From NCBI GenBank assembly GCA_964388275.1, contig CAYLZD010000009.1:1-64000 (forward strand): a stretch of DNA of 64,000 nt. Direction: 5' to 3'. This stretch comes from JARYLZ01 sp964388275. Its GTDB lineage: Bacteria; Bacteroidota; Ignavibacteria; SZUA-365. Position 1 is the stretch's first letter. The number at the start of each line of letters is the position of its first letter. Positions 9,778 to 18,181 of this stretch are shown here, piece by piece. The translations under genes and the position numbers were made by a program. The notes beneath the pieces were generated by a model. That model worked only from the letters and a program-made list of their open reading frames with translations, made no database searches and was not told where the DNA came from.

Positions 9778-10101
9778 GATCGTCGTCCTTATTGTACAGA
9801 CAGTCAAATTTACCTTTTCATTCGATGAGACACAAGACCATAGCCGCTCGAAAGATCCGATGATGGAGTAATGACACCCGGAGCGCGCCTCGCGTTACGG
9901 CGAGGCCGATGAATGGCCGCCGACGGACACAGCCGGAGACAACAACACCCGGAAATTCCGACGCCGCTTCAACTCCGCATCATCGAGCACCTCCGGATTG
10001 CTCCTTTCACGCGAAATGCATAGTTTTCTATGCCCTTAAAGGAGCGTTCAGCTCCGGGTCCATCCGGTAGACACCCACAACACACCCCACGAGGAGCGCG
10101 C
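9778..10101. other. Divergent promoter region
   Basis: 324 bases separate the divergent DUF3160 and OPT genes, so both promoters must lie here. I see no convincing gene, tRNA or operator; short frames (9969-10151, minus) have no family features. A T-rich patch at about 9790-9825 is the best candidate for the minus-strand promoter. Confidence 0.45.
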
Positions 10102-12084
10102 ATGGAACCCACCTCACGCAGTCTTCCGCACAACGCGTACACCCCGCTCAAACCCGGCGAGCAATACGTGCCATTGGTACCCGCTTCCGAGTCGCCGAGG
10201 GAAATCAGCGCATACTCTGTCGGTTGGGGTATGTTCTTCGCGGTGCTTTTTTCAGCGGCAGCCGCTTATCTCGGCCTGAAGATCGGACAGGTATTCGAAG
10301 CCGCCATTCCGATCGCCATAATTGCAGTCGGTATTTCAGGCGTTATGCGCCGCAAGAACGCCCTTTCGGAAAACGTGATCATCCAGTCGATCGGCGCATC
10401 ATCCGGCGTGGTTGTCGCGGGCGCTATTTTCACTATTCCCGCGCTGTATATTCTCGGATTGCCTGCGAATTTCTGGCAGATCTTCCTGGCATCCATGTTC
10501 GGAGGTTTTCTCGGCATCCTCTACTTGATACCGTTCCGCCGCTATTTCGTGAAAGAGATGCACGGAGAGCTGCCCTTTCCGGAAGCCACCGCGACAACGG
10601 AAGTGCTCGTCGCCGGCGAGGGCGGAGGCGAGCACGCCAAAACGCTGCTCATCTCCTCGCTGGTGGGCGGACTCTATGATTTCATGATCACCACCTTCGG
10701 TTTCTGGAAGGAGACTTTCTCGTCAAAAGTGTTACCGGTTTTCTCCGGTCTTGCCGAGAACTTCCGTATCGAATTCCGCCTGAATACGCTGGCCGCGGTT
10801 ACCGGGCTGGGCTATATCATAGGTCTGAAATACGCCGCGATTATCTGCGCCGGGTCCTTCCTTGCATGGTTCCTGCTCGTGCCGTTGGTCGGATATATCG
10901 GCGAAGGGCTTGCCAGCCCGCTGGGCGCCAATATCTCGATGCTCGTAAAGGACATGAACGCCGAGCAAATCTTCCGCTCCTACGTCAGGCACATCGGCAT
11001 CGGCGGCATCGCCATGGCCGGTATCATAGGAATAATCAAGTCCGGCAAAATCATCGGAGGAGCGTTCAAACTAGCGGCTCAGGAGCTATTCGGCCGCAAA
11101 TCCGAAGCCGCCCTGGATGGCAAGGAAGAGAGAACGGACAAGGACATCCGTCTCGGAACCGTTGTCGCGCTGATAGTGGTCGTGCTGATCGCGGTGTTCG
11201 TGTTTTTCTGGCAGGGCGTGGTCGGCGGGAATCTCGGACAGGCCGTCACCGGACTTCTGATCGTGGCCGTCATCGCCTTTCTCTTCACCACCGTCGCGGC
11301 GCGAGCCATCGCGATAGTCGGCACGAATCCGGTTTCCGGCATGACGCTGATGACGCTGATCGTCTCTTCGTTCATTCTCGTGCAGGTCGGTCTGAGCGGC
11401 CCCATGGGCATGGTTTCAGCTCTCATCATCGGCGGTGTCGTCTGTACCGCGTTGTCGATGGCGGGTGGTTTCATAACGGATCTGAAGATCGGTTACTGGC
11501 TCGGCAACACTCCGCGGCATCAGCAGCGCTGGAAATTCCTCGGCACCGTGCTGTCGGCCGCCGCGGTGGGCGGAGTGATACTTCTCCTGAACGAAACATA
11601 CGGTTTCACCGGCGAAGGCGCTCTTGCGGCGCCCCAGGCGAACGCCATGGCGGCCGTCATTCAGCCGCTCATGTCCGACCAGCCCGCGCCATGGGTGCTG
11701 TACCTGGCGGGAGCCCTGATCGCACTCACACTCGAGATGATACACATACCGCCGCTCGCCTTCGCGCTGGGCATGTATATTCCCCTCGAACTCAACACGC
11801 CCATACTGGCCGGCGGAATCATTTCTCATTTCGTTTCAACCCGTTCGAAGGACGAAAAACTCAATACGGCCCGCAGGGAACGCGGGACCCTGATCGCCTC
11901 CGGTTTCATCGCCGGCGGCTCCATCATGGGCGTGCTCAGCGCCTTCCTGAAATTCTACGGTCAGAATCACGAAGACTGGGGATGGACCTGGGCCGGCACA
12001 AGCGGCGCGGAGCTCCTTGCCATCGTCGCCTTCGCTCTGCTTGCCGCGTACCTGTACTGGGATTCGAAACGGGCGAAAGTGTAA
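10102..12084 (+). CDS. OPT family oligopeptide transporter
   Basis: A 660-residue integral membrane protein of the oligopeptide transporter (OPT) superfamily, which imports oligopeptides or metal chelates by proton symport. About 14-16 hydrophobic helices are visible, starting with SVGWGMFFAVLFSAAAAYLG near residue 40. The hallmark loop FPEATATTEVLVAGEGG after the first helices is typical of prokaryotic OPT proteins. The C-terminal half has LEMIHIPPLAFALGMYIPLE, the conserved late OPT segment. ATG 10102 is preceded by GAGGAG at 6 nt; the frame is open upstream to 10030 but that stretch lies outside the homologous region. With the POT (20721) and AbgT (40122) carriers it suggests peptide-based nutrition. 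Confidence 0.93.
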   Translation: MEPTSRSLPHNAYTPLKPGEQYVPLVPASESPREISAYSVGWGMFFAVLFSAAAAYLGLKIGQVFEAAIPIAIIAVGISGVMRRKNALSENVIIQSIGASSGVVVAGAIFTIPALYILGLPANFWQIFLASMFGGFLGILYLIPFRRYFVKEMHGELPFPEATATTEVLVAGEGGGEHAKTLLISSLVGGLYDFMITTFGFWKETFSSKVLPVFSGLAENFRIEFRLNTLAAVTGLGYIIGLKYAAIICAGSFLAWFLLVPLVGYIGEGLASPLGANISMLVKDMNAEQIFRSYVRHIGIGGIAMAGIIGIIKSGKIIGGAFKLAAQELFGRKSEAALDGKEERTDKDIRLGTVVALIVVVLIAVFVFFWQGVVGGNLGQAVTGLLIVAVIAFLFTTVAARAIAIVGTNPVSGMTLMTLIVSSFILVQVGLSGPMGMVSALIIGGVVCTALSMAGGFITDLKIGYWLGNTPRHQQRWKFLGTVLSAAAVGGVILLLNETYGFTGEGALAAPQANAMAAVIQPLMSDQPAPWVLYLAGALIALTLEMIHIPPLAFALGMYIPLELNTPILAGGIISHFVSTRSKDEKLNTARRERGTLIASGFIAGGSIMGVLSAFLKFYGQNHEDWGWTWAGTSGAELLAIVAFALLAAYLYWDSKRAKV

Positions 12085-12140
12085 GACTTGACCGCCGCGG
12101 ATTCAGGACTCCGGGAAGTCCACCTCTCACGGTCAACTGT

Positions 12141-12770
12141 TTATCCCGAGACGGCTGATTTTCGTGCCGCGGCATGCCGTGCAATGCCCGCCAGACGCAC
12201 GACATCCGCTTCGCCCCTGTGGAAGCGGCCTTCGCCCAAATCAACTGTGCGCCTTTCAAAAACTTCAAATTCGATAGTCGGGAAATCATCCTTCAAATCC
12301 TCGAGCGAGTAGAGAAGTCTTTCGTCCTTCGGCCCTCCGGTACCGAGGTCCAACTGCTGTTTCGAGAACGCTTCCAGAATAAGCATCCCCCCCTCTCTGA
12401 GTGCTGAGGAACATGCCGCGTGTGCGAGCTTCCGCGGAGCAGGCGGAAGATGAACGAAAAAAAGACCGGCGGCATCGAAGTATCGGTCAGGCAAGTCGAT
12501 TTCTTCAAAATCAGCGATGTCGTATCGTATCGGCGCGTTCCTCTCCGCAGACAAGGCAAGTGCCTTTTTGCGCCCCTCCTCGCTGAAGTCGAAGGCATGA
12601 ACGTCCCAACCGATAGACGCGGCGAACACCGCATTGCGTCCCTCGCCTTCGGCCGGAAGCAATATCCGGCCGGGCCGTAGAGTGGAAAGAATCTCCCGGA
12701 AGAAGGCATTCGGCTCGGTGCCGTAAGCGTATTCGGGTTCTGAATAGCGAGCGTTCCACATGTCTTTCAT
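12141..12770 (-). CDS. Class I SAM-dependent methyltransferase, TehB-like
   Basis: A 209-residue cytosolic methyltransferase. The N-terminus WNARYSEPEYAYGTEPNAFF is characteristic of the TehB/thiopurine-methyltransferase-like group. Motif I reads LLPAEGEGRNAVFAA (about 38-52, Rossmann SAM-binding loop), followed by the acidic strand end VHAFDFSEEG and motif III-like RYFDAAGLFFVHLPPAPR. The acceptor is unknown; relatives detoxify tellurite/selenite or methylate small molecules. It is divergent from the CBM9-like gene with 50 nt between starts, and ends 56 nt from the convergent OPT stop. Confidence 0.85.
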   Translation of the reverse strand: MKDMWNARYSEPEYAYGTEPNAFFREILSTLRPGRILLPAEGEGRNAVFAASIGWDVHAFDFSEEGRKKALALSAERNAPIRYDIADFEEIDLPDRYFDAAGLFFVHLPPAPRKLAHAACSSALREGGMLILEAFSKQQLDLGTGGPKDERLLYSLEDLKDDFPTIEFEVFERRTVDLGEGRFHRGEADVVRLAGIARHAAARKSAVSG

Positions 12771-12820
12771 TATGAATCCGTTTTGTACATTGCACTAGTA
12801 TTTTTTCAAACAGGAGCCGC

Positions 12821-13480
12821 ATGAAGCAATATTTCATTCACCGCATCGATGAAGGCGTGCATCTCGACGTCGTATTCAACACTAATAACTGGGAGAACGT
12901 GCCTGCGGCTGAAATCGACAATTTTCCATGGCATGTTTCGGGAGCGCGGCATCGTTCGCAGGCCAGGCTTCTGCACAATTCCACTCACCTCTTCGCGGAG
13001 TTTTACTGCGAGGATACGCATATTTCATCCCGGGTGATAGAACTCAACGGCATGGTGTCGGGCGACAGCTGCGTGGAGCTTTTCGCGTGCCCGGACCCCG
13101 AGCATTCGCGCGCTTATTTCAACATCGAGATCAACGCCACCGGAACATTGCTGCTGGCCTACGGTTCGGACAGGTACGATCGCAGATATATAGACTTCGA
13201 CTACGCCAAGGACATTAAAATATGGCGTTCCATACAGGGCCTGCTGAAGGACGAATCTCCGGACGACCGGGATTGGCGCGTCATCGCATCAATGCCCTAC
13301 GCTTCACTTTCGGCCGTCGCGGGACGCGACATAGCACCAAGGGAAGGCGCGAGATGGACCGGGAATTTCCACCGCTGCGGTGGACGTACCAATCCTCAGC
13401 ATGCGTGCTGGGCGCCGATCTCTACCCCGATGCCGGATTTTCACCAACCGGACTTCTTCGGGGATCTCTTATTCACGTAA
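12821..13480 (+). CDS. CBM9-like beta-sandwich protein, no export signal
   Basis: A 219-residue protein whose whole length resembles the carbohydrate-binding family 9-like domain: an FPWHVSGARHRSQARLLHNS strand pair, LFAEFYCEDTHI, GDSCVELFACPDPEHSRAYF, then FNIEINATGTLLLAYGSDRY. In the family this fold usually sits inside secreted xylanases or c-type cytochrome/dehydrogenase proteins. Here it is alone and starts with no signal peptide (MKQYFIHRID), so it would be cytoplasmic. ATG 12821 has CAGGAG 7 nt upstream. Its ligand and role are unknown; nearby genes give no sugar pathway. Confidence 0.75.
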   Translation: MKQYFIHRIDEGVHLDVVFNTNNWENVPAAEIDNFPWHVSGARHRSQARLLHNSTHLFAEFYCEDTHISSRVIELNGMVSGDSCVELFACPDPEHSRAYFNIEINATGTLLLAYGSDRYDRRYIDFDYAKDIKIWRSIQGLLKDESPDDRDWRVIASMPYASLSAVAGRDIAPREGARWTGNFHRCGGRTNPQHACWAPISTPMPDFHQPDFFGDLLFT

Positions 13481-13632
13481 CACCGAAAGCTACCTTGCCG
13501 AGCCGCCGCCGAGTCCGATGACAGCGATTCCGCCACATCAAATTGCCGGGCCGCGGGCCGACGTGAAGGATGCCTTCGGGTCGATAGGTGACGCATTCTT
13601 AATGAACCGCAAATCGCCGGTTTGAAACGGAC

Positions 13633-14526
13633 ATGCCTCTGCTTGGAGAACTCGCCGCGCTGCTGACAGCCGTCCTATGGTCGGGCACTTCGATCGTATT
13701 CACTTCCGCGACGATGCGTGTGGGCGCGATGCAGGTGAACATCGCACGCCTGGTCATGGCTCTCCTTCTGCTCGCGGCAACCATAGCCGTTCTTGGACTC
13801 TCGCTGGAGATGTCGAGCTCGCAAATGCTCAACCTTGCGATCAGCGGTCTGGTGGGACTATCCTTCGGCGACACCTTCCTTTTCTTTGCGTTTCGCGATA
13901 TCGGCGCGAGAATAAGCATGCTGATAATGGCTCTGGCGCCGCCGATGTCGGCGGTCCTGGCATTCTTCTTCCTTGGAGAAACATTGACCCCATGGGGTAT
14001 CGGCGGCATCGGGCTTACGGTGGCCGGCATCGCATTGGTCGTGTTGGCAAGGGAAAGCGCAGGGATGCAAAATCCCGGGGTCCGGCGGGCGAGAGGCGTG
14101 CTGTACGCGTTTCTCGGAGCGCTCGGACAGGCGGTGGGACTCATATTCGCCAAGCTCGCCTTCAACGAGGGCGACATTCATTCTCTCTCGGCGACATTCA
14201 TCCGCATCGCCGCTTCCCTGCTGCTGCTGTTTCCCCTGGTTCTGTTGACGCGCGGCTATCAGAATCCCCTGCGCGTATTTGCCGCCGACAAACGCGCGCT
14301 TCTTCAAACCGCGGTCGGCTCCATCATCGGTCCGTATCTTGGAATCACCTTCAGCCTACTGGCAATCACGCATACGAACGTGGGAGTGGCGGCGGCCATA
14401 ATGGCCACACCTCCCATCATAATGCTGCCGATGGTTCGGATGGTGTACAAGGAAAAACTGACTCTGCGCGCCGTCGCCGGCGCCGTGGTCGCGGTTGCCG
14501 GCGTTGCGATCCTGTTTCTGCGCTGA
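13633..14526 (+). CDS. EamA/DMT family permease
   Basis: A 297-residue inner-membrane protein with ten hydrophobic helices in two EamA (drug/metabolite transporter) repeats, about 3-137 and 153-297. Each repeat has the typical ending: LTVAGIALVVLARE in the first and VVAVAGVAILFLR in the second. A charged loop (RESAGMQNPGVRRARG) separates the repeats. The family exports amino acids, nucleobases or drugs, or takes up metabolites; the substrate cannot be told. The gene is monocistronic as far as visible; the ribosome site is weak (AAACGGAC). Its end faces the RlpA gene stop. Confidence 0.88.
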   Translation: MPLLGELAALLTAVLWSGTSIVFTSATMRVGAMQVNIARLVMALLLLAATIAVLGLSLEMSSSQMLNLAISGLVGLSFGDTFLFFAFRDIGARISMLIMALAPPMSAVLAFFFLGETLTPWGIGGIGLTVAGIALVVLARESAGMQNPGVRRARGVLYAFLGALGQAVGLIFAKLAFNEGDIHSLSATFIRIAASLLLLFPLVLLTRGYQNPLRVFAADKRALLQTAVGSIIGPYLGITFSLLAITHTNVGVAAAIMATPPIIMLPMVRMVYKEKLTLRAVAGAVVAVAGVAILFLR

Positions 14527-14609
14527 AGAATACGAGTCAGGCGGCGGCACGGCGTCGATCGCCTTTTTCCGGACGCGCCCCTTCGCGCCCTTCCCCGGTT
14601 TCCCAGTTC

Positions 14610-15314
14610 TTACCTCACCTGAAATACAAAGCCGGTCACTCCCTTACGCGACATTGCGCGCAGATGGGCTTCCGCCTGCCCGCGCGTCTCGAAGCTGCCT
14701 ACCACGAGGCGATGCAACGTCTTCTCCCCGCCGGCCGCTATCTGCACGTACAGTGAGCCGATGTTCTTTCTCTCGAGTTCATTCAGGCGTTTCAGCAGCT
14801 TGTCGAGATCCGCGAAAGAGCCCACCTGTATTCCGTATCCACGCAAAGCCGACCGTGTTACATCGATCCGGTAATAGTCGTTGCGCGACACATGATCGCC
14901 CGCGACCGACGGCGCTTCGCCCACAACTTCCAGGCGCACCATCGTCTTCCCTTTCTTGACCATGCCCAGCCTGGCCGCCGCGGCCTTGGACAAATCTATG
15001 ATCCGCTCGTCCTTGAACGGCCCCGCGTCGTTGATCCGCACCACCACGGTTTTGGAATTCGAGAGATTGGTCACCCTTACCAGAGTGTTGAACGGCAGAG
15101 TCTGATGGGCCGCGGTCATGGCCCACATGCTGAAGCGCTCACCGTTCGCCGTGCGCTTGCCGTGAAATTCCTCCGCGTAATACGACGCCATGCCCACTTC
15201 CTGTTGAGCCGCCTGTGCGGCGGGCTGTGCAGCAGCCGCGGCCGTCGCGATGAAGAGCAAGAGCGTCGCGCATACCGCTCCCATGCCTGCACGCTTCAGG
15301 CGGAGGTCCGTCAT
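14610..15314 (-). CDS. rlpA: RlpA-like septal ring lytic transglycosylase with SPOR domain
   Basis: A 234-residue periplasmic or outer-membrane protein. It has an N-terminal hydrophobic signal (GAVCATLLLFIATAAAAAQ), a double-psi beta-barrel RlpA domain at about 45-135 (GMASYYAEEFHGKRTANGE to VRINDAGPFKDERIIDLS; the Asp of NDAGPF is the expected catalytic acid) and a C-terminal SPOR domain (YGIQVGSFADLDKLLKRL to the end) that binds denuded septal glycan. RlpA cleaves naked glycan strands at division sites. There is no lipobox Cys after the signal, unlike the E. coli lipoprotein. The start is set by the ATGA overlap with the upstream permease stop (15311-15314), indicating translational coupling. 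The frame is open further upstream inside the permease, but that part is not homologous. Confidence 0.9.
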   Translation of the reverse strand: MTDLRLKRAGMGAVCATLLLFIATAAAAAQPAAQAAQQEVGMASYYAEEFHGKRTANGERFSMWAMTAAHQTLPFNTLVRVTNLSNSKTVVVRINDAGPFKDERIIDLSKAAAARLGMVKKGKTMVRLEVVGEAPSVAGDHVSRNDYYRIDVTRSALRGYGIQVGSFADLDKLLKRLNELERKNIGSLYVQIAAGGEKTLHRLVVGSFETRGQAEAHLRAMSRKGVTGFVFQVR

Positions 15315-16450
15315 CCCTTGCCCCGTGGCAGGGAACCGCTCATCAGCACGGCCACGGGCTTCAGACCGTCCACCTGCTCGAAAACGATTTTCAGCATGGA
15401 CATGATCGGAACCGCAAGGATCATTCCCCAGATGCCCCAGAGCCATCCCCAGAAGATGAGCGAAGCCAGTATCAGCAGAGGGCTGAGATCGAGACTGAAA
15501 GCCATGATTTTCGGCTCCAGCACGTTGCCGATCAGATTCTGAGCAGCGCCGATCAGAACCAGCGCAATCAGGGCGCGGGCCGGGCTGTCAAATTGCAGAA
15601 GGGCAATCAACACAGGGAAAAATGTCGAGATGATTGATCCGATGTTCGGTATGAAATTCAAAAGAAAGGCGAGAAACCCCCAAAGCAAAGCAAAATCGAC
15701 TCCGAGTATCAACAATATGACCGTTGTGACTGTTCCGGTGAACAGGCTGACCACCGCCTTGGTAAGCATGTAGCGGCGTACCCGGTCATCGATGTTCTCG
15801 ATGACGGACGCCGCGCTTTCCGCATGCTCTCCCGAGAAAGCGAACACGATCTTGCGGGAGAGATCCCCCGCACCCGCGAGGATGAAAATCATGAAAAGCA
15901 AGATCATCACGCCGTCACCCAGCGCGGAAAGCAATGATCCCAGGCTGGCGCTCACCATCGAAGTCACCGAGGAAATCGGAATCGCATCCGAGATGCTGAA
16001 CTCATCCAGCGACCACCCCAGTCCGGATGCGGTTCCCTGTACGGCGCCGAGAAGCTCGCTTGCAAGGGCCGTGAGCCGCGCTTCATAGCGTGGCAGCGCG
16101 GCGATGAAGGAGTTGACACTCGATACGGCAACCATTGAAACGCCGGTCAGCACGGCCGCCACGACCAGCACGACCGCAAGCAGAGCAACAGCCGTCGGAA
16201 TACGGCGTTTTCGGAGTTGTTCAACCACCGGCTTAAACAAAAAGGAAAGAAACACTGCGATTACGAACGGCAGCAACACGGACTGAAGGAGATACAGCAC
16301 TGCTCCAACCGCAAACAGCGCCAACACGGATAGCAAAGCGATGATCATCCGCAGCTCTCGCACCTGCTCGCCTGCTTCGTTGCGATGGGCCGCCGCTCCG
16401 GAGGGCAATTCACTTTGTGCGTTTTTCAGCTCGTCTTCTTCCCGGTTCAT
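15311..16450 (-). CDS. AI-2E family transporter (PF01594-like permease)
   Basis: A 379-residue polytopic membrane protein of the AI-2 exporter/YdiK/PerM family. A charged cytoplasmic N-terminus (about 35 residues) precedes two helices (LRMIIALLSVLALFAVGAVL and the next), then a long domain around 130-200 and four to five C-terminal helices. The family signature appears as FLLNFIPNIGSIISTFFPVL near 265 and GNVLEPKIMAFSLDLSPLL near 310. Members export diverse solutes (AI-2, Na+/H+ antiport), so the substrate is open. The stop overlaps the rlpA start by 4 nt, an operon of cell-envelope type. Confidence 0.9.
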   Translation of the reverse strand: MNREEDELKNAQSELPSGAAAHRNEAGEQVRELRMIIALLSVLALFAVGAVLYLLQSVLLPFVIAVFLSFLFKPVVEQLRKRRIPTAVALLAVVLVVAAVLTGVSMVAVSSVNSFIAALPRYEARLTALASELLGAVQGTASGLGWSLDEFSISDAIPISSVTSMVSASLGSLLSALGDGVMILLFMIFILAGAGDLSRKIVFAFSGEHAESAASVIENIDDRVRRYMLTKAVVSLFTGTVTTVILLILGVDFALLWGFLAFLLNFIPNIGSIISTFFPVLIALLQFDSPARALIALVLIGAAQNLIGNVLEPKIMAFSLDLSPLLILASLIFWGWLWGIWGMILAVPIMSMLKIVFEQVDGLKPVAVLMSGSLPRGKG

Positions 16451-16540
16451 GGGTGTCTCGCTGATTGAGATGCATGTAAATACCTGTTATGGCGCGCGGT
16501 CCGGCAGTGAAGTCGGGCTTCGAAGCCCCCCTTGCGCCGC

Positions 16541-17194
16541 TCAAACGGCAGCTGTCTCTCTTTCCGCTCTCTTCCTTGCCGACATTTCCCAAGCGGCCGT
16601 GTCTTTACCCGGTTCCAACTCGCTGGGACCCGACACATGTTCCAGCTTTAAAATATCGAAATCCGCGAACAGGCCGCGCAATTCGTCTTCAGTGAAGAAG
16701 TGATGCGGAATATGCCCGTCAAGGGCATCCATGTCGATCCTGGTGTTGGGTTCGATCTCGCGGCCCGATTGGCATTTAGGATGTTCGGTGGATACGGCGA
16801 CCAGATAGAGCCGGCCGCCCGATCTCAGGACGCGCCGTATTTCCTCGCATGCTTTGCGTATATCCCCGATGCAACCGTGTTGAAGCACCTGATAGCATAG
16901 TATCCCATCTAAAAAATCCGCGTCATAAGGCAGGGACGACATATCACAAACGCGGAATTCCGCTTCTGGGATCAGGCTGCGGGCGATTTCCACAGCCTCT
17001 GCAGAGCAATCGCAACCGTAGACTTCGAACCCACGGTCGATGAGCAGTGTCGTGTGTCTGCCGGTGCCGCATCCCAAATCGAGAATCCGCTCGAGTCCCT
17101 CGGACTTGAAACCCTCCGCCGCCGCCTCCGCTGACGCCGAGGGCAGACTCTGAACTATGCCTTTCGCCTTATAAATCGAATTCCAGTCCTTCAT
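16541..17194 (-). CDS. Class I SAM-dependent methyltransferase (Methyltransf_11-like)
   Basis: A 217-residue cytosolic methyltransferase. The start ATG at 17194 (MKDWNSIYKAKG) follows a GA-rich stretch with GGAGACAGGAT. The frame is open upstream into the polyphosphate kinase, but that part is not homologous. Motif I is ILDLGCGTGRHTTLL near 37-51, the acidic strand end is VYGCDCSAEAVEIA, motif II/III is DGILCYQVLQHGCIGDIRKA, and post-III is RRVLRSGGRLYLVAVS. The acceptor is unknown. It lies 107 nt downstream of the PPK2 gene on the same strand and may share a transcript with it. Confidence 0.87.
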   Translation of the reverse strand: MKDWNSIYKAKGIVQSLPSASAEAAAEGFKSEGLERILDLGCGTGRHTTLLIDRGFEVYGCDCSAEAVEIARSLIPEAEFRVCDMSSLPYDADFLDGILCYQVLQHGCIGDIRKACEEIRRVLRSGGRLYLVAVSTEHPKCQSGREIEPNTRIDMDALDGHIPHHFFTEDELRGLFADFDILKLEHVSGPSELEPGKDTAAWEMSARKRAERETAAV

Positions 17195-17301
17195 CCTGTA
17201 TCCTGTCTCCTCGTCCCGTCCGGCTTCCTGTCCTGCTGTTCCGGCGGCAATGGCCGGTTCGTTTCTCAATTTGAACGCCGCTTGAACCGGGCCTGTGATT
17301 C

Positions 17302-18165
17302 TTATTCGTTCTCCAGTATTTCCTTCGCCTTCTTCAGCTCCTCGCGGTGGACCTCGCTCACAACCGGATAGCCGAGGTCCAACGAGCGCAATTTCTTGAC
17401 TATGATGTCCGCCACGACGGCGCGCGTGAACCATTTGTGATCCGCGGGCACGATATACCACGGCGCCCACTTCGTGCTGGTAGAGGATATCGCGTCTTCG
17501 TAGGCTTCCATGTATGAATCCCAATATCCTCTTTCTTTCGCGTCGCCCAGGGAGAACTTCCAGTTTTTTTCCGGACGGTTGAGCCGTTCGAGGAATCGTT
17601 TCTTCTGTTCCTTATTGGAAACATTCAGAAAGAACTTCAATATCGCAATGCCGTTCGATACAAGATATCGCTCGAAGTTGTTGATTTCCTCAAAACGTCG
17701 TTTCCAGATCTCGCCCTTTATCGATTCAGGCGGCAGCTGCTGCTTACCGAGTATCTCCGGATGCACGCGGGTAATCAAGACTTCCTCGTAATACGAACGG
17801 TTGAATATCCCGATCCGCCCCCGCTCCGGCAGCGCCTTCATGCAGCGCCAAAGGTAGTCGTGATCCAGTTCCTCGGCCGACGGTGTTTTGAAACTGTAGA
17901 CCTGACAGCCCTGCGGATTAACCCCGGACATGACGTGCTTGATTGTGCCGTCCTTGCCGGCCGCATCCATGGCCTGGAAAATCAGCAAAAGCGACCAGGT
18001 GTTTTGCGCGAACAGGACATCCTGCTGCTTTGCCAGTTCCTCTATGTCCTCGAGCATCATTTGCTGAACAGCTTCCTTGTCCTTGTAACCTGCGGTGAAA
18101 TCGGGATCGAAGTCCCTGAGGTGTATTCTCCCTTCATGAGGAACCAAATAAGGCTCGTGATTCAT
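17302..18165 (-). CDS. PPK2 family polyphosphate kinase
   Basis: A 287-residue enzyme of the polyphosphate kinase 2 family, which transfers phosphate between polyphosphate and nucleotides (ADP/GDP or AMP to the higher phosphate). Walker A-like DAAGKDGT is at 67-74, followed by GVNPQGCQVYSFKTPS, the Walker B/lid region GRIGIFNRSYYEEVL at 116-130, and the C-terminal WYIVPADHKWFTR typical of the family. The single-domain length fits class I/III PPK2. ATG 18165 is preceded by GGAGGACTCCAGG. It starts 16 nt after the stop of the ASPIC-repeat protein, so co-transcription is likely though functionally odd. Substrate class (ADP versus AMP) cannot be set from sequence alone. Confidence 0.92.
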   Translation of the reverse strand: MNHEPYLVPHEGRIHLRDFDPDFTAGYKDKEAVQQMMLEDIEELAKQQDVLFAQNTWSLLLIFQAMDAAGKDGTIKHVMSGVNPQGCQVYSFKTPSAEELDHDYLWRCMKALPERGRIGIFNRSYYEEVLITRVHPEILGKQQLPPESIKGEIWKRRFEEINNFERYLVSNGIAILKFFLNVSNKEQKKRFLERLNRPEKNWKFSLGDAKERGYWDSYMEAYEDAISSTSTKWAPWYIVPADHKWFTRAVVADIIVKKLRSLDLGYPVVSEVHREELKKAKEILENE

Positions 18166-18181
18166 CCTGGAGTCCTCCGAT

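Noticed and set aside
10866..12158. Second long frame inside the OPT gene
   Set aside because: Arg/His/Gly-rich shadow frame; the OPT membrane helices are continuous in the other frame.
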